The notes under the pieces: model-generated
The model's input: the letters and a program-made list of their open reading frames with translations, nothing else
Databases searched by the model: none
What the model was told of the DNA's origin: nothing
From: Lachnospiraceae bacterium
GTDB taxonomy: Bacteria > Bacillota > Clostridia > Lachnospirales > Lachnospiraceae
DNA length: 64,000 nt
Assembly (NCBI GenBank): GCA_021201665.1
Contig: JAJQEO010000115.1
Location: 1 to 64,000, forward strand
Direction: 5' to 3'
Translations under genes and position numbers: made by a program
In this document: one piece after another, positions 17,102 through 25,254 of the stretch
Layout of the letters: each line of letters opens with the position of its first letter
Numbering within the stretch: the first letter of the stretch is position 1

Positions 17102-18307
17102 TTATGCTCCTGGAAAATACCGCCGGATCGCCTGCTCATCCAGCCTTTCCCCAATCACGATCAGTACCTCCTGCCCGGTGCTGATCGGCTGGAGGGAGAC
17201 ATTCAGGCGGGTGGCGTTGAACTGGATCCAGGCCTGCCTTGCTTTTGGTGGTTCCTTCTGTGTATGTACTTCGGGACTTCCGGATATTCCAGACTCGTCG
17301 GTCTCTCCAAATTTTCCGGCCTGCCCGGACGCTTCGAGGTCATCGGACACTTGCAGAAAGCCCTTGATGCGCCAGACATTGCCGCAGGCCGGATCCTTAA
17401 AAATCTGCTCCGCCGTCAGGCGAAGCTCATCCGCTGACATCTGCACATTCATATAATAAACTGATGAAAATTCTTCCTCTGATACGAGCCGTTTCTGAAA
17501 GTCTTCACTTACATATCCGCAGGATGCAATCTGCTTAAAATCCGTATCAGTCAGGGTTTCCCAGTCTTTGCAAAAAATGTCAGTTTTCCCAATATCAGTA
17601 GTCAAATTGTCAAAACTTGATGTGCATGCATTCAAAACGTCCGGATCTGAAGTGCCGGTACTTAGAATGCCCGGCTCTGGAGCCTTCGGATCAGAAATAT
17701 CAACCAAACGAGTTCCGGCATCCAGAACTCTGGCTCCCGAAATACCAGTCCCAAATCTCCGGTCGCACCGGACTGTCTCCATCGCATGGTTCAGATGGGA
17801 GACTGCCGCCGCGATTTCTGCCGGGGATGCTTCCTGCGTCCGGCTCATGACCACACAGCCGGCGTTTGCCGCCTCCGACGCCAGAAGGTATTCCGCATCT
17901 TCCGACAGCTCCGGCTCCATTTTTGCATCCACGACCGCAATCACGCTGCCGATTTCGTACCACTGATCGAGCGGTTCCTCGTGGAGGATGTCAAAAAATT
18001 CATCGATATCAAAGACTCCGGACGGTTCGATCAATACACGGTCGTAGCCGCACATGCCCATCGCGATCAGTTTTGACTTAAAACGGCGGCGGTGGCAGTC
18101 TGGGTGGCAGCCGCCGGCGACCATCTCGAGCTCACATTGGTCGCTCAGAAGATCCTGCAGTAGCATCATGTCCACGTTCACCGCACCGTAATCGTTTTCC
18201 AGAATTCCGATATGTAGTCCCTTCCTCAGCAGATAAGCAGCATACTTTTTAAGAAAGGTCGTCTTGCCCGCGCCTAAAAATCCGGTGATTAAATCTATTT
18301 TAGTCAT
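17102..18307 (-). CDS. CobW/P47K-family (COG0523) GTP-binding metallochaperone-like protein
   Basis: 401 aa from ATG 18307: the reading MTKIDLITGFLGAGKTTF puts the Walker A motif right at the N-terminus, and GGAG lies 6 bases upstream. Further motifs: ENDYGAVNVD (switch region), IEPSGVFD, VIAVVDAK and a C-terminal CobW_C-like part (RQAWIQFNATRLNVSLQ). The usual CXCC metal motif is replaced by GGCHPDCHRR, another Cys/His cluster. A ~40-residue Asp/Thr/Ser-rich insertion (LSTGTSDPDVLNACTSS) lies between G domain and C-terminal domain. Such proteins deliver or sense metals such as zinc. It is single-gene and convergent with the PP2C gene. Confidence 0.85.
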   Translation of the reverse strand: MTKIDLITGFLGAGKTTFLKKYAAYLLRKGLHIGILENDYGAVNVDMMLLQDLLSDQCELEMVAGGCHPDCHRRRFKSKLIAMGMCGYDRVLIEPSGVFDIDEFFDILHEEPLDQWYEIGSVIAVVDAKMEPELSEDAEYLLASEAANAGCVVMSRTQEASPAEIAAAVSHLNHAMETVRCDRRFGTGISGARVLDAGTRLVDISDPKAPEPGILSTGTSDPDVLNACTSSFDNLTTDIGKTDIFCKDWETLTDTDFKQIASCGYVSEDFQKRLVSEEEFSSVYYMNVQMSADELRLTAEQIFKDPACGNVWRIKGFLQVSDDLEASGQAGKFGETDESGISGSPEVHTQKEPPKARQAWIQFNATRLNVSLQPISTGQEVLIVIGERLDEQAIRRYFPGA

Positions 18308-18597
18308 AAAAATCTCCATTCCTCCGCCAGAGCGGCAGTACAAATTTCCCTCGTCAGAGCGGCAGAATAAATTTCCCTGGCCAGAGTGGCACTACAAATT
18401 TCCGCTGCCAGAATGCCAGTAAAATTTCCGCTGCCGGGCCGACTGGCACAAACAGAAAAGAAAGATCTGCCGTCAGAAAATTCTTATGTTGCTTTTATAA
18501 CACAAGACAGCGTGAGCTTCAAGGAAATAATGCGATAATAATGCTACGGAGATGATACACAGTGTCCGGCGCCATTAAATCCAGAGTACAACAGACA

Positions 18598-18633
18598 GGC
18601 AGGAGACAAAAAACTGTCTCCTGCCCGATTTTT
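18598..18633 (+). terminator. Strong hairpin with T-run
   Basis: Perfect 11-bp stem GGCAGGAGACA / TGTCTCCTGCC around AAAAAC, followed by GATTTTT on the + strand. Flanking genes are on the minus strand, so a + transcript is not obvious; the symmetric stem may still act on the hydrogenase transcript. Confidence 0.5.
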
Positions 18634-18641
18634 GATACACG

Positions 18642-18895
18642 GAGCCCGGCGAGGCATATCCCATGCGAAGCGTGGGATGCCACCCGGCGAGGGCATATCC
18701 CATGCGAAGCGTGGGATGCCCGCGTCCACAATCTCCGATTGTGGACATTACCCGGCGAGGGCTAAGCGGTCCTGCGTGCCGGTGGTACGCGTTTAGGACG
18801 GACCGGAGCGAAGCGTAGATGCCACTGGCACTCAGCGTTCTCCGACTTTGTCGGCAATCCTTATGACAAAGCACCCGGCTCGCGCAGGCATTCTC
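18642..18895. repeat. Palindromic repeat cluster
   Basis: Contains two copies of the stem ATCCCATGCGAAGCGTGGGA (18658 and 18698 regions), one CCACAATC/GATTGTGG stem, CCCGGCGAGGG spacers and a TGCCACTGGCA stem. The same modules recur at 19275, 37979, 44650 and 63503. It separates the CobW gene from the hydrogenase operon. Confidence 0.8.
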
Positions 18896-20941
18896 TTATT
18901 CTGCTTCCTGCGGCATCTGCCATGCATGATGGTCGGTGTGCAGCAGTTCGTGTGCCTTATGTGAGAGCGGCGCTCCGAGGTAATCCTGGTAGCACTGCTT
19001 TACGGCCGGGTTTTCATGCGAATAGCGCAGCTGGTTAATTTTGTCCAGACCGTAGAGTACGTCACACCGGTCGGCGGCCCGTTCTTCGCCGTCCCTGATC
19101 GGCTGTCCGCCGCCTCCGGCACATCCGCCCGGACAGGCCATGACTTCTACAAAGTGGTAGCTCACATCTCCTCTGCGGAGTGCCTCGATCAGCTTCCGGG
19201 TGTTCCCGAGACCGCTCACGACCGCGACCTTCAGCTGGGTTCCGGCGAGGTTGAATTCCGCTTCCTTCCAGCCGTCCATAGCGTCAGCCCAACGCGAAGC
19301 GTTTTCAGCATGGCCGATGCGATCTGCCCTCGCCGGGTTTTGCCCCCAATCTCCGATTGTGGGGCGTGGGCATCCTCGCCCTTTGGGCGGGATATCCGCC
19401 AAAGCGGAGCGAGGGGGCGCTTCCATAGCTCTTACTTTTTTAAACGAATCCGGATCCGGGTTTCTTCCGGTGACCAGATAGTAGGCGCTGCGCAGGGCAG
19501 CCTCCATCACGCCGCCGGTCGCGCCAAAGATTACGCCTGCGCCGGAGCCGACGCCGAGAGGCATGTCGAATTCCTCTTCGGAGAGCATTTCCGGGCGGAT
19601 CTGCTCCGCGCGGATCAGGCGGTCGACCTCGCGGGTGGTCAGCACCACGTCGACATCTGGAACGAGGGGGTACTCTTCTGAGTCATTCGCCTGCTCCATC
19701 AAGCTTACGCGTGCGCCGTCATTCATACCCGGGATTGCGCATTCATGCTTCTTTGCCACGCAGGGCATGATCGAGACGCAGCAGATCCTGGACGGATCTA
19801 CGCCGAGCAGCTGTGCGTAGTAGGATTTTGTGACCGCGCCGAACATCTGCTGCGGGGATTTTGCCGTGGAGAGCTGGTCGACCATGTCCGGATACTGCGA
19901 TTTCAGGAAACGCACCCATCCGGGGCAGCAGGAGGTGAAGAGCGGGAACTTCTCGGGATTGCCTGCCGGTTCACCGGCTTTGCCGGATGCTTCGGTTTCG
20001 CCAGATTTGCCGGTTACTTCGCTTTCGACGGAACTCTGCTTTGCAGAATCTGCGTGTGCGCATGCTTCTTGCGCGGCAGCTTTCTTGATTTTCTCAATCA
20101 GCTCGCTTCCTTCCTCCATGATGGTCAGGTCGGCGCTGAAATTGGTGTCGAAAATATAGTCGAAACCCATCTGCCGCAGGGCGGCTACCAGGCGTTTGGC
20201 GGTGGCAAATTCCGGAGAGAGACCGAAGGCTTCGCCCCAGGCTGCACGCACGGCGGGAGCGATCTGCACTACGGTGATTTTCTCCGGATCCGCGAGGGCG
20301 TCCATCACCCGGTCGGTGTCGTCCCACTCGCGGAGTGCGCCAACGGGGCAGTGGGTGATGCACTGGCCGCAGAGTACGCAGTCAGATTCTTTGATCTTGC
20401 GGTTCTGGGAGACATCCACGGTCGTCCGGGAGCCGGTGCCGGAGATATCCCAGATATGCATGCCCTGTATCTTGTCACAGATCTGTACGCAGCGCATGCA
20501 CTTGATGCATTTTCTGGCGTCGCGGACCAGCGGGAAGCGCATCGGCCATTCGAATTTCGGCACCTTTTTGCGGAAGGGAAGCTCGACAATGCCGAGGTCG
20601 TTCGCAATCGTCTGCAAAGTGCAGTTGCCGCTGCGGACGCAGGTCGCGCACTGGCCGTCATGTTGGGAAAGAATCAGCTCGACCGTGTTGCGGCGGCTTT
20701 CTCTTACCTTCGGACTGTTTGTATGTACAACCATTCCCTCCCAGACCTGATTGTTGCAGGCGGCAACCAGTTTTGCGCAGCCCTCGACCTCTACCACACA
20801 GACACGGCAGGCGCCGATGCTGTTGATATCCTTCAGATAGCAGAGGGTGGGAATGTGGATGCCGACGGACCTTGCCGCATCGAGGATGGTGGAGCCGTCC
20901 TGTACCTTGTATTGTTTTCCGTTGATTGTCACGTTTACCAT
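18896..20941 (-). CDS. hydA: NADH-dependent [FeFe] hydrogenase catalytic subunit (group A6-type)
   Basis: 681 aa. The N-terminal [2Fe-2S] ferredoxin has C-x11-C-x2-C spacing ending in CRVCVVEVEG. Next come the His-containing cluster domain (HDGQCATCVRSGNCTLQ), two [4Fe-4S] motifs (CIKCMRCVQIC, CVLCGQCITHCP), and the H-cluster domain with L1 FTSCCPGWV, L2 MPCVAKKHEC and L3 EVMACPGGCAGGGGQP, all intact. The ACPGGC end carries the bridging Cys. It makes H2 from reduced carriers in the cytoplasm, with the flavoprotein encoded immediately upstream (7-bp overlap). A 49-residue stretch after KKVRAME is not hydrogenase sequence but a palindromic repeat inserted in frame. Confidence 0.95.
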   Translation of the reverse strand: MVNVTINGKQYKVQDGSTILDAARSVGIHIPTLCYLKDINSIGACRVCVVEVEGCAKLVAACNNQVWEGMVVHTNSPKVRESRRNTVELILSQHDGQCATCVRSGNCTLQTIANDLGIVELPFRKKVPKFEWPMRFPLVRDARKCIKCMRCVQICDKIQGMHIWDISGTGSRTTVDVSQNRKIKESDCVLCGQCITHCPVGALREWDDTDRVMDALADPEKITVVQIAPAVRAAWGEAFGLSPEFATAKRLVAALRQMGFDYIFDTNFSADLTIMEEGSELIEKIKKAAAQEACAHADSAKQSSVESEVTGKSGETEASGKAGEPAGNPEKFPLFTSCCPGWVRFLKSQYPDMVDQLSTAKSPQQMFGAVTKSYYAQLLGVDPSRICCVSIMPCVAKKHECAIPGMNDGARVSLMEQANDSEEYPLVPDVDVVLTTREVDRLIRAEQIRPEMLSEEEFDMPLGVGSGAGVIFGATGGVMEAALRSAYYLVTGRNPDPDSFKKVRAMEAPPRSALADIPPKGRGCPRPTIGDWGQNPARADRIGHAENASRWADAMDGWKEAEFNLAGTQLKVAVVSGLGNTRKLIEALRRGDVSYHFVEVMACPGGCAGGGGQPIRDGEERAADRCDVLYGLDKINQLRYSHENPAVKQCYQDYLGAPLSHKAHELLHTDHHAWQMPQEAE
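19275..19429 (-). repeat. Palindromic element inserted in frame in hydA, with 8-bp direct repeats
   Basis: TCCATAGC occurs at 19275-19282 and 19422-19429, 147 bases apart (49 codons). Between them lie family modules: CCCCACAATCGGAGATTG with its mate, ACCCGGCGAGGG, and a GCTTTGGCGG/CCGCCCAAAG stem. On the coding strand the flanks read GCTATGGA, i.e. AME before and AMD after the insert, and the hydrogenase reading resumes at DGWKEAEFNL. Confidence 0.85.
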
Positions 20942-22773
20942 TGCTCGGTCCTCCCTCCTTTAAATGCTCCGTAGCCGAAGTGGTCGCACCGCAGGCACCG
21001 GCGCGCCTCCTGGTTGGCTTCCTCACAGGTCATGCCGCATTCGACGGGTTCGAAATCCTTTGCCCGGTCGGAGGCCTGACGCTCCTTGAGGTTGATGCGG
21101 GCGCAGTTTTTCCGGTCGTCCAGGCGCACCTGCGGGAGCTCCACATCCGCGGAGATCAGATGCTGATACCCGAGAAACTCGTCAATATTCGCCGCCGCGA
21201 CCTTGCCTGCCGCGATGGCACGGATCACAGTCGCAGGTCCCGTCACGCAGTCGCCTCCGGCGAATACGCCGGTGAGATCCTTTGCGTTCACACCGCTCCA
21301 GTTCAATGCCTCGATGACGCCGCGCTTCACAGGAATGCCCTGTTTTTCAAAGGCTCTGGAATCAATGCCCTGGCCGATGGCCACGAGCACGATATCGCAG
21401 GGCAGCCTTACCTCGTCATCAGAGGAATTGACCGGCGTCGGCCGTCCGTTTTTCATCGGTCCGATGATCTGCGGCTGTACCCAGAGAGCCGCGACATTTC
21501 CGTCCGCGTCCTTTTCAATACGAAGCGGCGCATGCAGATCGAGAAGCTCGCAGCCTTCCTCGATGGCACCCTCGACCTCCTCCGCCATGGCGGTCATGTC
21601 CACCGATCTTCTCCGGTAGGCGATGCGCACGCGGCTCGCGCCGAGACGAACGGCCGAGCGGGCCACATCCATTGCTACATTTCCTCCGCCGATCACGACA
21701 ATGCTCTTGCCGGTAAAATCAGGCATCTCGTCATCGCCGATCCCGCGCAGCAGCTCCACGGCGGAGATCACGCCCTTCGCGTCCTCGCCCTCGATGCCGA
21801 TTTTGCGGTCGGTGTGGGCGCCGATCGCGATGTAGACAGCGTCATATTCTTTTCTCAGATCCACAATGCTCGGATTTTCGCCGACGGTCACATTTGTTTT
21901 TACATCAATACCGAGACTTAAGAGCTGGTTAATTTCGCGGTCAAGCTCCTCGCGCGGCAGACGGTAATTCGGAATGCCGTAGCGCAGCATGCCGCCCAGC
22001 TGTTTTCTCTGTTCGAAAATCGTTACCTTATGGCCCATCAGCGTCAGATAATACGCTGCGCTGATGCCTCCGGGACCGCCGCCGATGACGGCGACCTTTT
22101 TGCCCGTCGCCGCCGCAGGAACCGGGAGCGGCACCTCGCCCGCATGGTCCACGGCAAACCGCTTCAGGCCGCGGATATTCACCGGGTCATCGATCAGCGT
22201 CCGGCGGCAGCGCACCTCGCAGGGATGCTCACAGATCCGCCCACAGACCGCGGGAAGCGGGTTGTCCTTGCGGATCAGCCGCACCGCGTCGCCATAGCGG
22301 CCTTCCGCCACCAGCGCGACGTAGCCGGGAATGTCCACCCCGGCCGGACACTGCGACACGCAGGGAACCGGCTGGTAGAGCTCACATTTGCACCGGTGGC
22401 GCAGCACATGCTCCTCAAAATCATCGCGAAAGCCGCGCAGGCCCTTGAGGACGATGTTTGCCGCCTCATAGCCGATCGCGCAGTCTGCGGAATAAAAGAT
22501 GTTTTGTGCTGTTTTTTCAATCAGATCGATGGTCTCCATCGTACCCTTGCCGTCCAGAACCATCTCCAGCAGATCCTGCAGCTGTCCCAGGCCGATGCGG
22601 CAGGGCACGCATTTCCCGCAGGACTGCGCGTGGCACATTTTCAGAAAGGACGCGGCCAGATCCACCGGGCACAGGCCTGGCGGGCTGGCGCTGATCCGCC
22701 GCTCCAGATCCTTGTAGAGCGATTCTACCGTCGTCTGGGCTTTGTTGTTTGTGATGATGCTTAATCTACTCAT
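20935..22773 (-). CDS. NuoF-like iron-sulfur / GltD-like FAD-NAD(P) oxidoreductase, hydrogenase partner
   Basis: 612 aa. The first ~130 residues match the C-terminal iron-sulfur part of NuoF/HydB (HAQSCGKCVPCRIGLGQLQD, FYSADCAIGYEAANIVLKG) without the FMN domain. A dihydroprymidine-dehydrogenase/GltD-type module follows: Cys-rich CVSQCPAGVDIPGY and CGRICEHPCEVRCRR, FAD site VAVIGGGPGGISAAYYL, NAD(P) site IVVIGGGNVAMDVARSA, and FAGGDCVTGPATVIRAI. The C-terminus has another Cys cluster (CEEANQEARRCLRCDHFGYG). It overlaps hydA by 7 bases, so both are one operon. I infer that it passes electrons between NAD(P)H, possibly ferredoxin, and the hydrogenase; the exact donor is not deducible. Confidence 0.9.
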   Translation of the reverse strand: MSRLSIITNNKAQTTVESLYKDLERRISASPPGLCPVDLAASFLKMCHAQSCGKCVPCRIGLGQLQDLLEMVLDGKGTMETIDLIEKTAQNIFYSADCAIGYEAANIVLKGLRGFRDDFEEHVLRHRCKCELYQPVPCVSQCPAGVDIPGYVALVAEGRYGDAVRLIRKDNPLPAVCGRICEHPCEVRCRRTLIDDPVNIRGLKRFAVDHAGEVPLPVPAAATGKKVAVIGGGPGGISAAYYLTLMGHKVTIFEQRKQLGGMLRYGIPNYRLPREELDREINQLLSLGIDVKTNVTVGENPSIVDLRKEYDAVYIAIGAHTDRKIGIEGEDAKGVISAVELLRGIGDDEMPDFTGKSIVVIGGGNVAMDVARSAVRLGASRVRIAYRRRSVDMTAMAEEVEGAIEEGCELLDLHAPLRIEKDADGNVAALWVQPQIIGPMKNGRPTPVNSSDDEVRLPCDIVLVAIGQGIDSRAFEKQGIPVKRGVIEALNWSGVNAKDLTGVFAGGDCVTGPATVIRAIAAGKVAAANIDEFLGYQHLISADVELPQVRLDDRKNCARINLKERQASDRAKDFEPVECGMTCEEANQEARRCLRCDHFGYGAFKGGRTEQW

Positions 22774-22779
22774 GCGATT

Positions 22780-23066
22780 TCGTTCACTCCTTTCGGTTCG
22801 TTTTGACTAATCAATAAAGAAGCCAGGGAAGGAATTCTCCCCTGGCCTGGTAAGGGCTTCTGTCCAATGTACGGACTTTGCCCTGGATTTGAATTACCTT
22901 GATGATACAGGGGATTGCGTGAGCGCAAAGCCCGGAGTAATCCCTGGTATCACTGCTTTTTGCCGACAGACCCCTGTCTGATGATAAAACGGATGGCTTG
23001 CCGGATCGTCTGATTTTGCATCTGCCAGTGCTAAGGAAGATGTCTGCTGACGCTAAAATTTATATC
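22780..23066 (-). promoter_or_regulatory. Long structured 5' leader of hydrogenase operon
   Basis: About 290 nt lie between the predicted start site near 23067 and the ATG at 22773. Read on the minus strand it holds CAGAC/GTCTG (near 22978), a long stem TGATACCAGGGATT with AATCCCCTGTATCA enclosing a TGCG/CGCA stem (22898-22952), a nested GGGC...GTCC/GGAC...GCCC element (22853-22882) and a final GCCAGGGGAG/CTTCCCTGGC hairpin (22821-22846) followed by TTCTTTATT. The order fits a cis-regulatory RNA with a terminal attenuator. I could not match it to a named riboswitch class. Confidence 0.5.
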
Positions 23067-23073
23067 CTTAAGT

Positions 23074-23102
23074 ACCTTATCATTCCTGAGATTTTTTGTC
23101 AA
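23074..23102 (-). promoter_or_regulatory. Promoter of hydrogenase operon
   Basis: On the minus strand TTGACA (23097-23102), 17-bp spacer, TAAGGT (23074-23079) with TGA just before the -10. A strong -35 compensates the weaker -10. Confidence 0.6.
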
Positions 23103-23311
23103 GAGTACCAAAGAAAATGGGGGAAATATAGATAAAACCTCGCAGTTTGCACATGTGCTGTAAAGCATATGAAGACATGGGCGGCGCGGCAGGTGATGAA
23201 GAAATCTGGTTAAATGCTGTACTGGCTTCATCTCGCGAAGCTATACTGACTTAATAAGGAAGATTTCTGACAAAATTTAAGGATAAAAATTAAAAAACCA
23301 CAGAATACCTA

Positions 23312-23340
23312 TTGACATAGTAGGAAAAGAATGCTATGAT
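23312..23340 (+). promoter_or_regulatory. Promoter of metY
   Basis: TTGACA (23312-23317), 17-bp spacer, TATGAT (23335-23340). The -10 box includes the upstream ATG at 23336, which rules that codon out as a start and supports ATG 23408. The leader has a small CGGCC/GGCCG hairpin and no S-box or T-box features that I can see. Confidence 0.8.
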
Positions 23341-23407
23341 GGTTCCAGTTCTAAAACACCGAACGGCCTTGGCCGCTATACCCAAAAAGAGAAAGGAACC
23401 AGGAAAA

Positions 23408-24694
23408 ATGAGCGAATACAGATTTGAAACCCTTCAGCTTCACGTAGGACAGGAGCAGGCAGACCCGGCGACCGACGCGAGGGCGGTGCCGATTTATCAG
23501 ACGACCTCTTATGTATTTCACAATTCCGAGCACGCAGCGGCGCGCTTTGGTCTGACGGACTCGGGGAACATTTACGGCCGCCTGACCAATTCCACGCAGG
23601 ACGTGCTGGAGAAAAGAATGGCGGCTTTGGAGGGTGGCGTTGCGGCACTGGTAGTAGCGTCCGGCGCGGCAGCCATCTCCTATACGATTCAGGCACTGGC
23701 ACAGGCCGGGGAGCATATTGTCGCGCAGAAGACCATCTACGGCGGCAGCTACAATCTGCTGGCGCACACGCTTCCGCAGTACGGGATTTCTACAACCTTC
23801 GTGGATGCGCACAATCTTGAAGAGGTCGAGTCCGCAATTCAGGAGAATACCAAAGCAGTTTATCTGGAAACCCTGGGCAATCCGAACAGCGATATCCCGG
23901 ATATCGACGCGATTGCCGCGATCGCACATAAGCATGGCCTGCCGCTGGTGATTGACAATACCTTTGGTACCCCGTATCTGATCCGGCCGATTGAGCACGG
24001 TGCTGATATCGTCGTCCACTCCGCGACCAAGTTCATCGGCGGCCACGGCACAACGCTCGGAGGCGTCATCGTCGATTCCGGAAAGTTTGACTGGAAAGCA
24101 TCCGGGAAATACGCGCCGATCGCGGCGGCAAATCCCAGCTATCATGGGATTTCCTTTGTAGACGCGGCTGGCCCGGCGGCCTTTGCGACCTATATCCGGG
24201 CGATCCTTCTGCGGGATACCGGGGCGACTATCTCTCCGTTCAATGCCTTTTTGCTCCTGCAGGGCGTGGAGACACTCTCTCTGAGACTGGACCGACACGC
24301 GGAAAACACCAAAAAGATCGTGGAATATCTGGCGGCTCATCCGCAGGTAGAAAAGGTCAACCATCCGTCGCTGCCTGACCATCCTGATCACGAGTTGTAC
24401 CAGAAATATTTCCCGAACGGCGGAGCCAGCATTTTCACCTTTGAGATCAAGGGCGGCCAGGAGGAAGCGTGGAAATTTATCGACAGCCTGGAAATCTTCT
24501 CCCTGCTGGCAAATGTGGCGGACGTCAAGAGCCTGGTGATCCACCCCGCGACCACGACCCACTCCCAGCTCTCAGAGGAAGAGCTTCTGGATCAGGGGAT
24601 CCGGCCGAACACGATCCGCCTGTCCATCGGCACAGAGCATGTGGACGACCTGATCGCGGATCTGGAGAAAGGGTTCGCGGCGGTGCGCGGATAA
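23408..24694 (+). CDS. metY: O-acetylhomoserine aminocarboxypropyltransferase / sulfhydrylase
   Basis: 428 aa from ATG 23408 (AGGAA upstream; begins MSEYRFETLQLHVGQEQ). Full-length Cys/Met-metabolism PLP enzyme: substrate/PLP residues SGAAAISYTIQALAQAG, YGGSYNLL, the aspartate in VIDNTFGTPYLIRP, and the PLP lysine K208 in HSATKFIGGHGTTLGG. The C-terminal domain has the typical NVADVKSLVIHPATTTHSQL. It makes homocysteine (or cysteine) from O-acetylhomoserine (or O-acetylserine) and sulfide. Single gene with its own promoter and terminator; the second sulfide-using enzyme in the window is cysK at 61599. Confidence 0.95.
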   Translation: MSEYRFETLQLHVGQEQADPATDARAVPIYQTTSYVFHNSEHAAARFGLTDSGNIYGRLTNSTQDVLEKRMAALEGGVAALVVASGAAAISYTIQALAQAGEHIVAQKTIYGGSYNLLAHTLPQYGISTTFVDAHNLEEVESAIQENTKAVYLETLGNPNSDIPDIDAIAAIAHKHGLPLVIDNTFGTPYLIRPIEHGADIVVHSATKFIGGHGTTLGGVIVDSGKFDWKASGKYAPIAAANPSYHGISFVDAAGPAAFATYIRAILLRDTGATISPFNAFLLLQGVETLSLRLDRHAENTKKIVEYLAAHPQVEKVNHPSLPDHPDHELYQKYFPNGGASIFTFEIKGGQEEAWKFIDSLEIFSLLANVADVKSLVIHPATTTHSQLSEEELLDQGIRPNTIRLSIGTEHVDDLIADLEKGFAAVRG

Positions 24695-24824
24695 GGCTGC
24701 TGTTCCAACCGATGGCAGGGACAGGATACCGAATGTTTTTCGGAGATAATATTGCGTTCTCTGCCAATGGCAGGGAACCATAGTACCAGATGATTTACAG
24801 ATCGTAAAAACAGACGTGATAATG

Positions 24825-24867
24825 AAAGCGGGAAAGTCAGATGTTCTGATTTTTCCGCTTTTTTTGG
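24825..24867 (+). terminator. Terminator after metY
   Basis: AAAGCGGGAAAGTCA pairs with TGATTTTTCCGCTTT, followed by a T-run through 24865. The following 24868-25134 stretch contains no gene I can support. Confidence 0.85.
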
Positions 24868-25134
24868 GACGCGCCTGACTCATGTCAACCGCAAACTGGC
24901 TCGCCAGGTTCTTTCTTGCGCACATAAAGCTTGCCTGAAAACCTTTAGCTTTTACATTGCTCTCTTCCAAATGCTTACGAGCTTCGATAGCTTTCTGTGT
25001 TGGCCAATGGAAGCTTTCCTCATTCAGATATTCTCCTGGCAGCTGATATGCCGGATTGCCAGGACAGAATTTACGAAACTACAAAAAACTTTACGAAAAT
25101 GATAAAATCCGGGAAGTGTCAGGAAATTAATTTA

Positions 25135-25163
25135 TTGACAATCACGCTCAAAGGCGGTATGCT
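25135..25163 (+). promoter_or_regulatory. Promoter of HTH/kinase module
   Basis: TTGACA (25135-25140), 17-bp spacer, TATGCT (25158-25163). It places transcription start near 25170, so the open frame from 24997 cannot be the real start of the downstream gene. Confidence 0.75.
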
Positions 25164-25200
25164 AAACCAATATAGAGACTATAAATTGCAGCATACCGCC
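25153..25200 (+). promoter_or_regulatory. Perfect 11-bp inverted repeat over the -10, candidate operator
   Basis: GGCGGTATGCT (25153-25163) is repeated inverted as AGCATACCGCC (25190-25200), 26 bases apart. The left arm covers the -10 box, the right arm lies in the early leader. It suits autorepression by the HTH protein encoded next, or a leader hairpin. Confidence 0.65.
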
Positions 25201-25254
25201 CGCATGGCAGGCGGTTCTGCGTATGGGAGGCATTTGCCTGTCGGGGATGTGAAT

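Noticed and set aside
19745-20974. 409-codon open frame on the + strand across hydA
   Set aside because: It is the complement of the well-supported hydrogenase gene; high GC and codon bias keep the opposite frame open, and it has no family motif or ribosome site.
22774-23335. Known riboswitch or T-box between hydrogenase operon and metY
   Set aside because: I looked for T-box (AGGGTGGNACCGCG), S-box, cobalamin, FMN and THF features and found none I could defend; listed only as an unidentified structured leader.
23351-24562. 403-codon open frame on the minus strand
   Set aside because: Lies entirely inside metY, which has intact PLP motifs and its own promoter and terminator on the other strand.
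24780-25010. Minus-strand coding-like stretch (AIEARKHLEESNVKAKGFQA)
   Set aside because: No intact start or stop context, and the metY terminator lies within it; at most an unrecognised relic.
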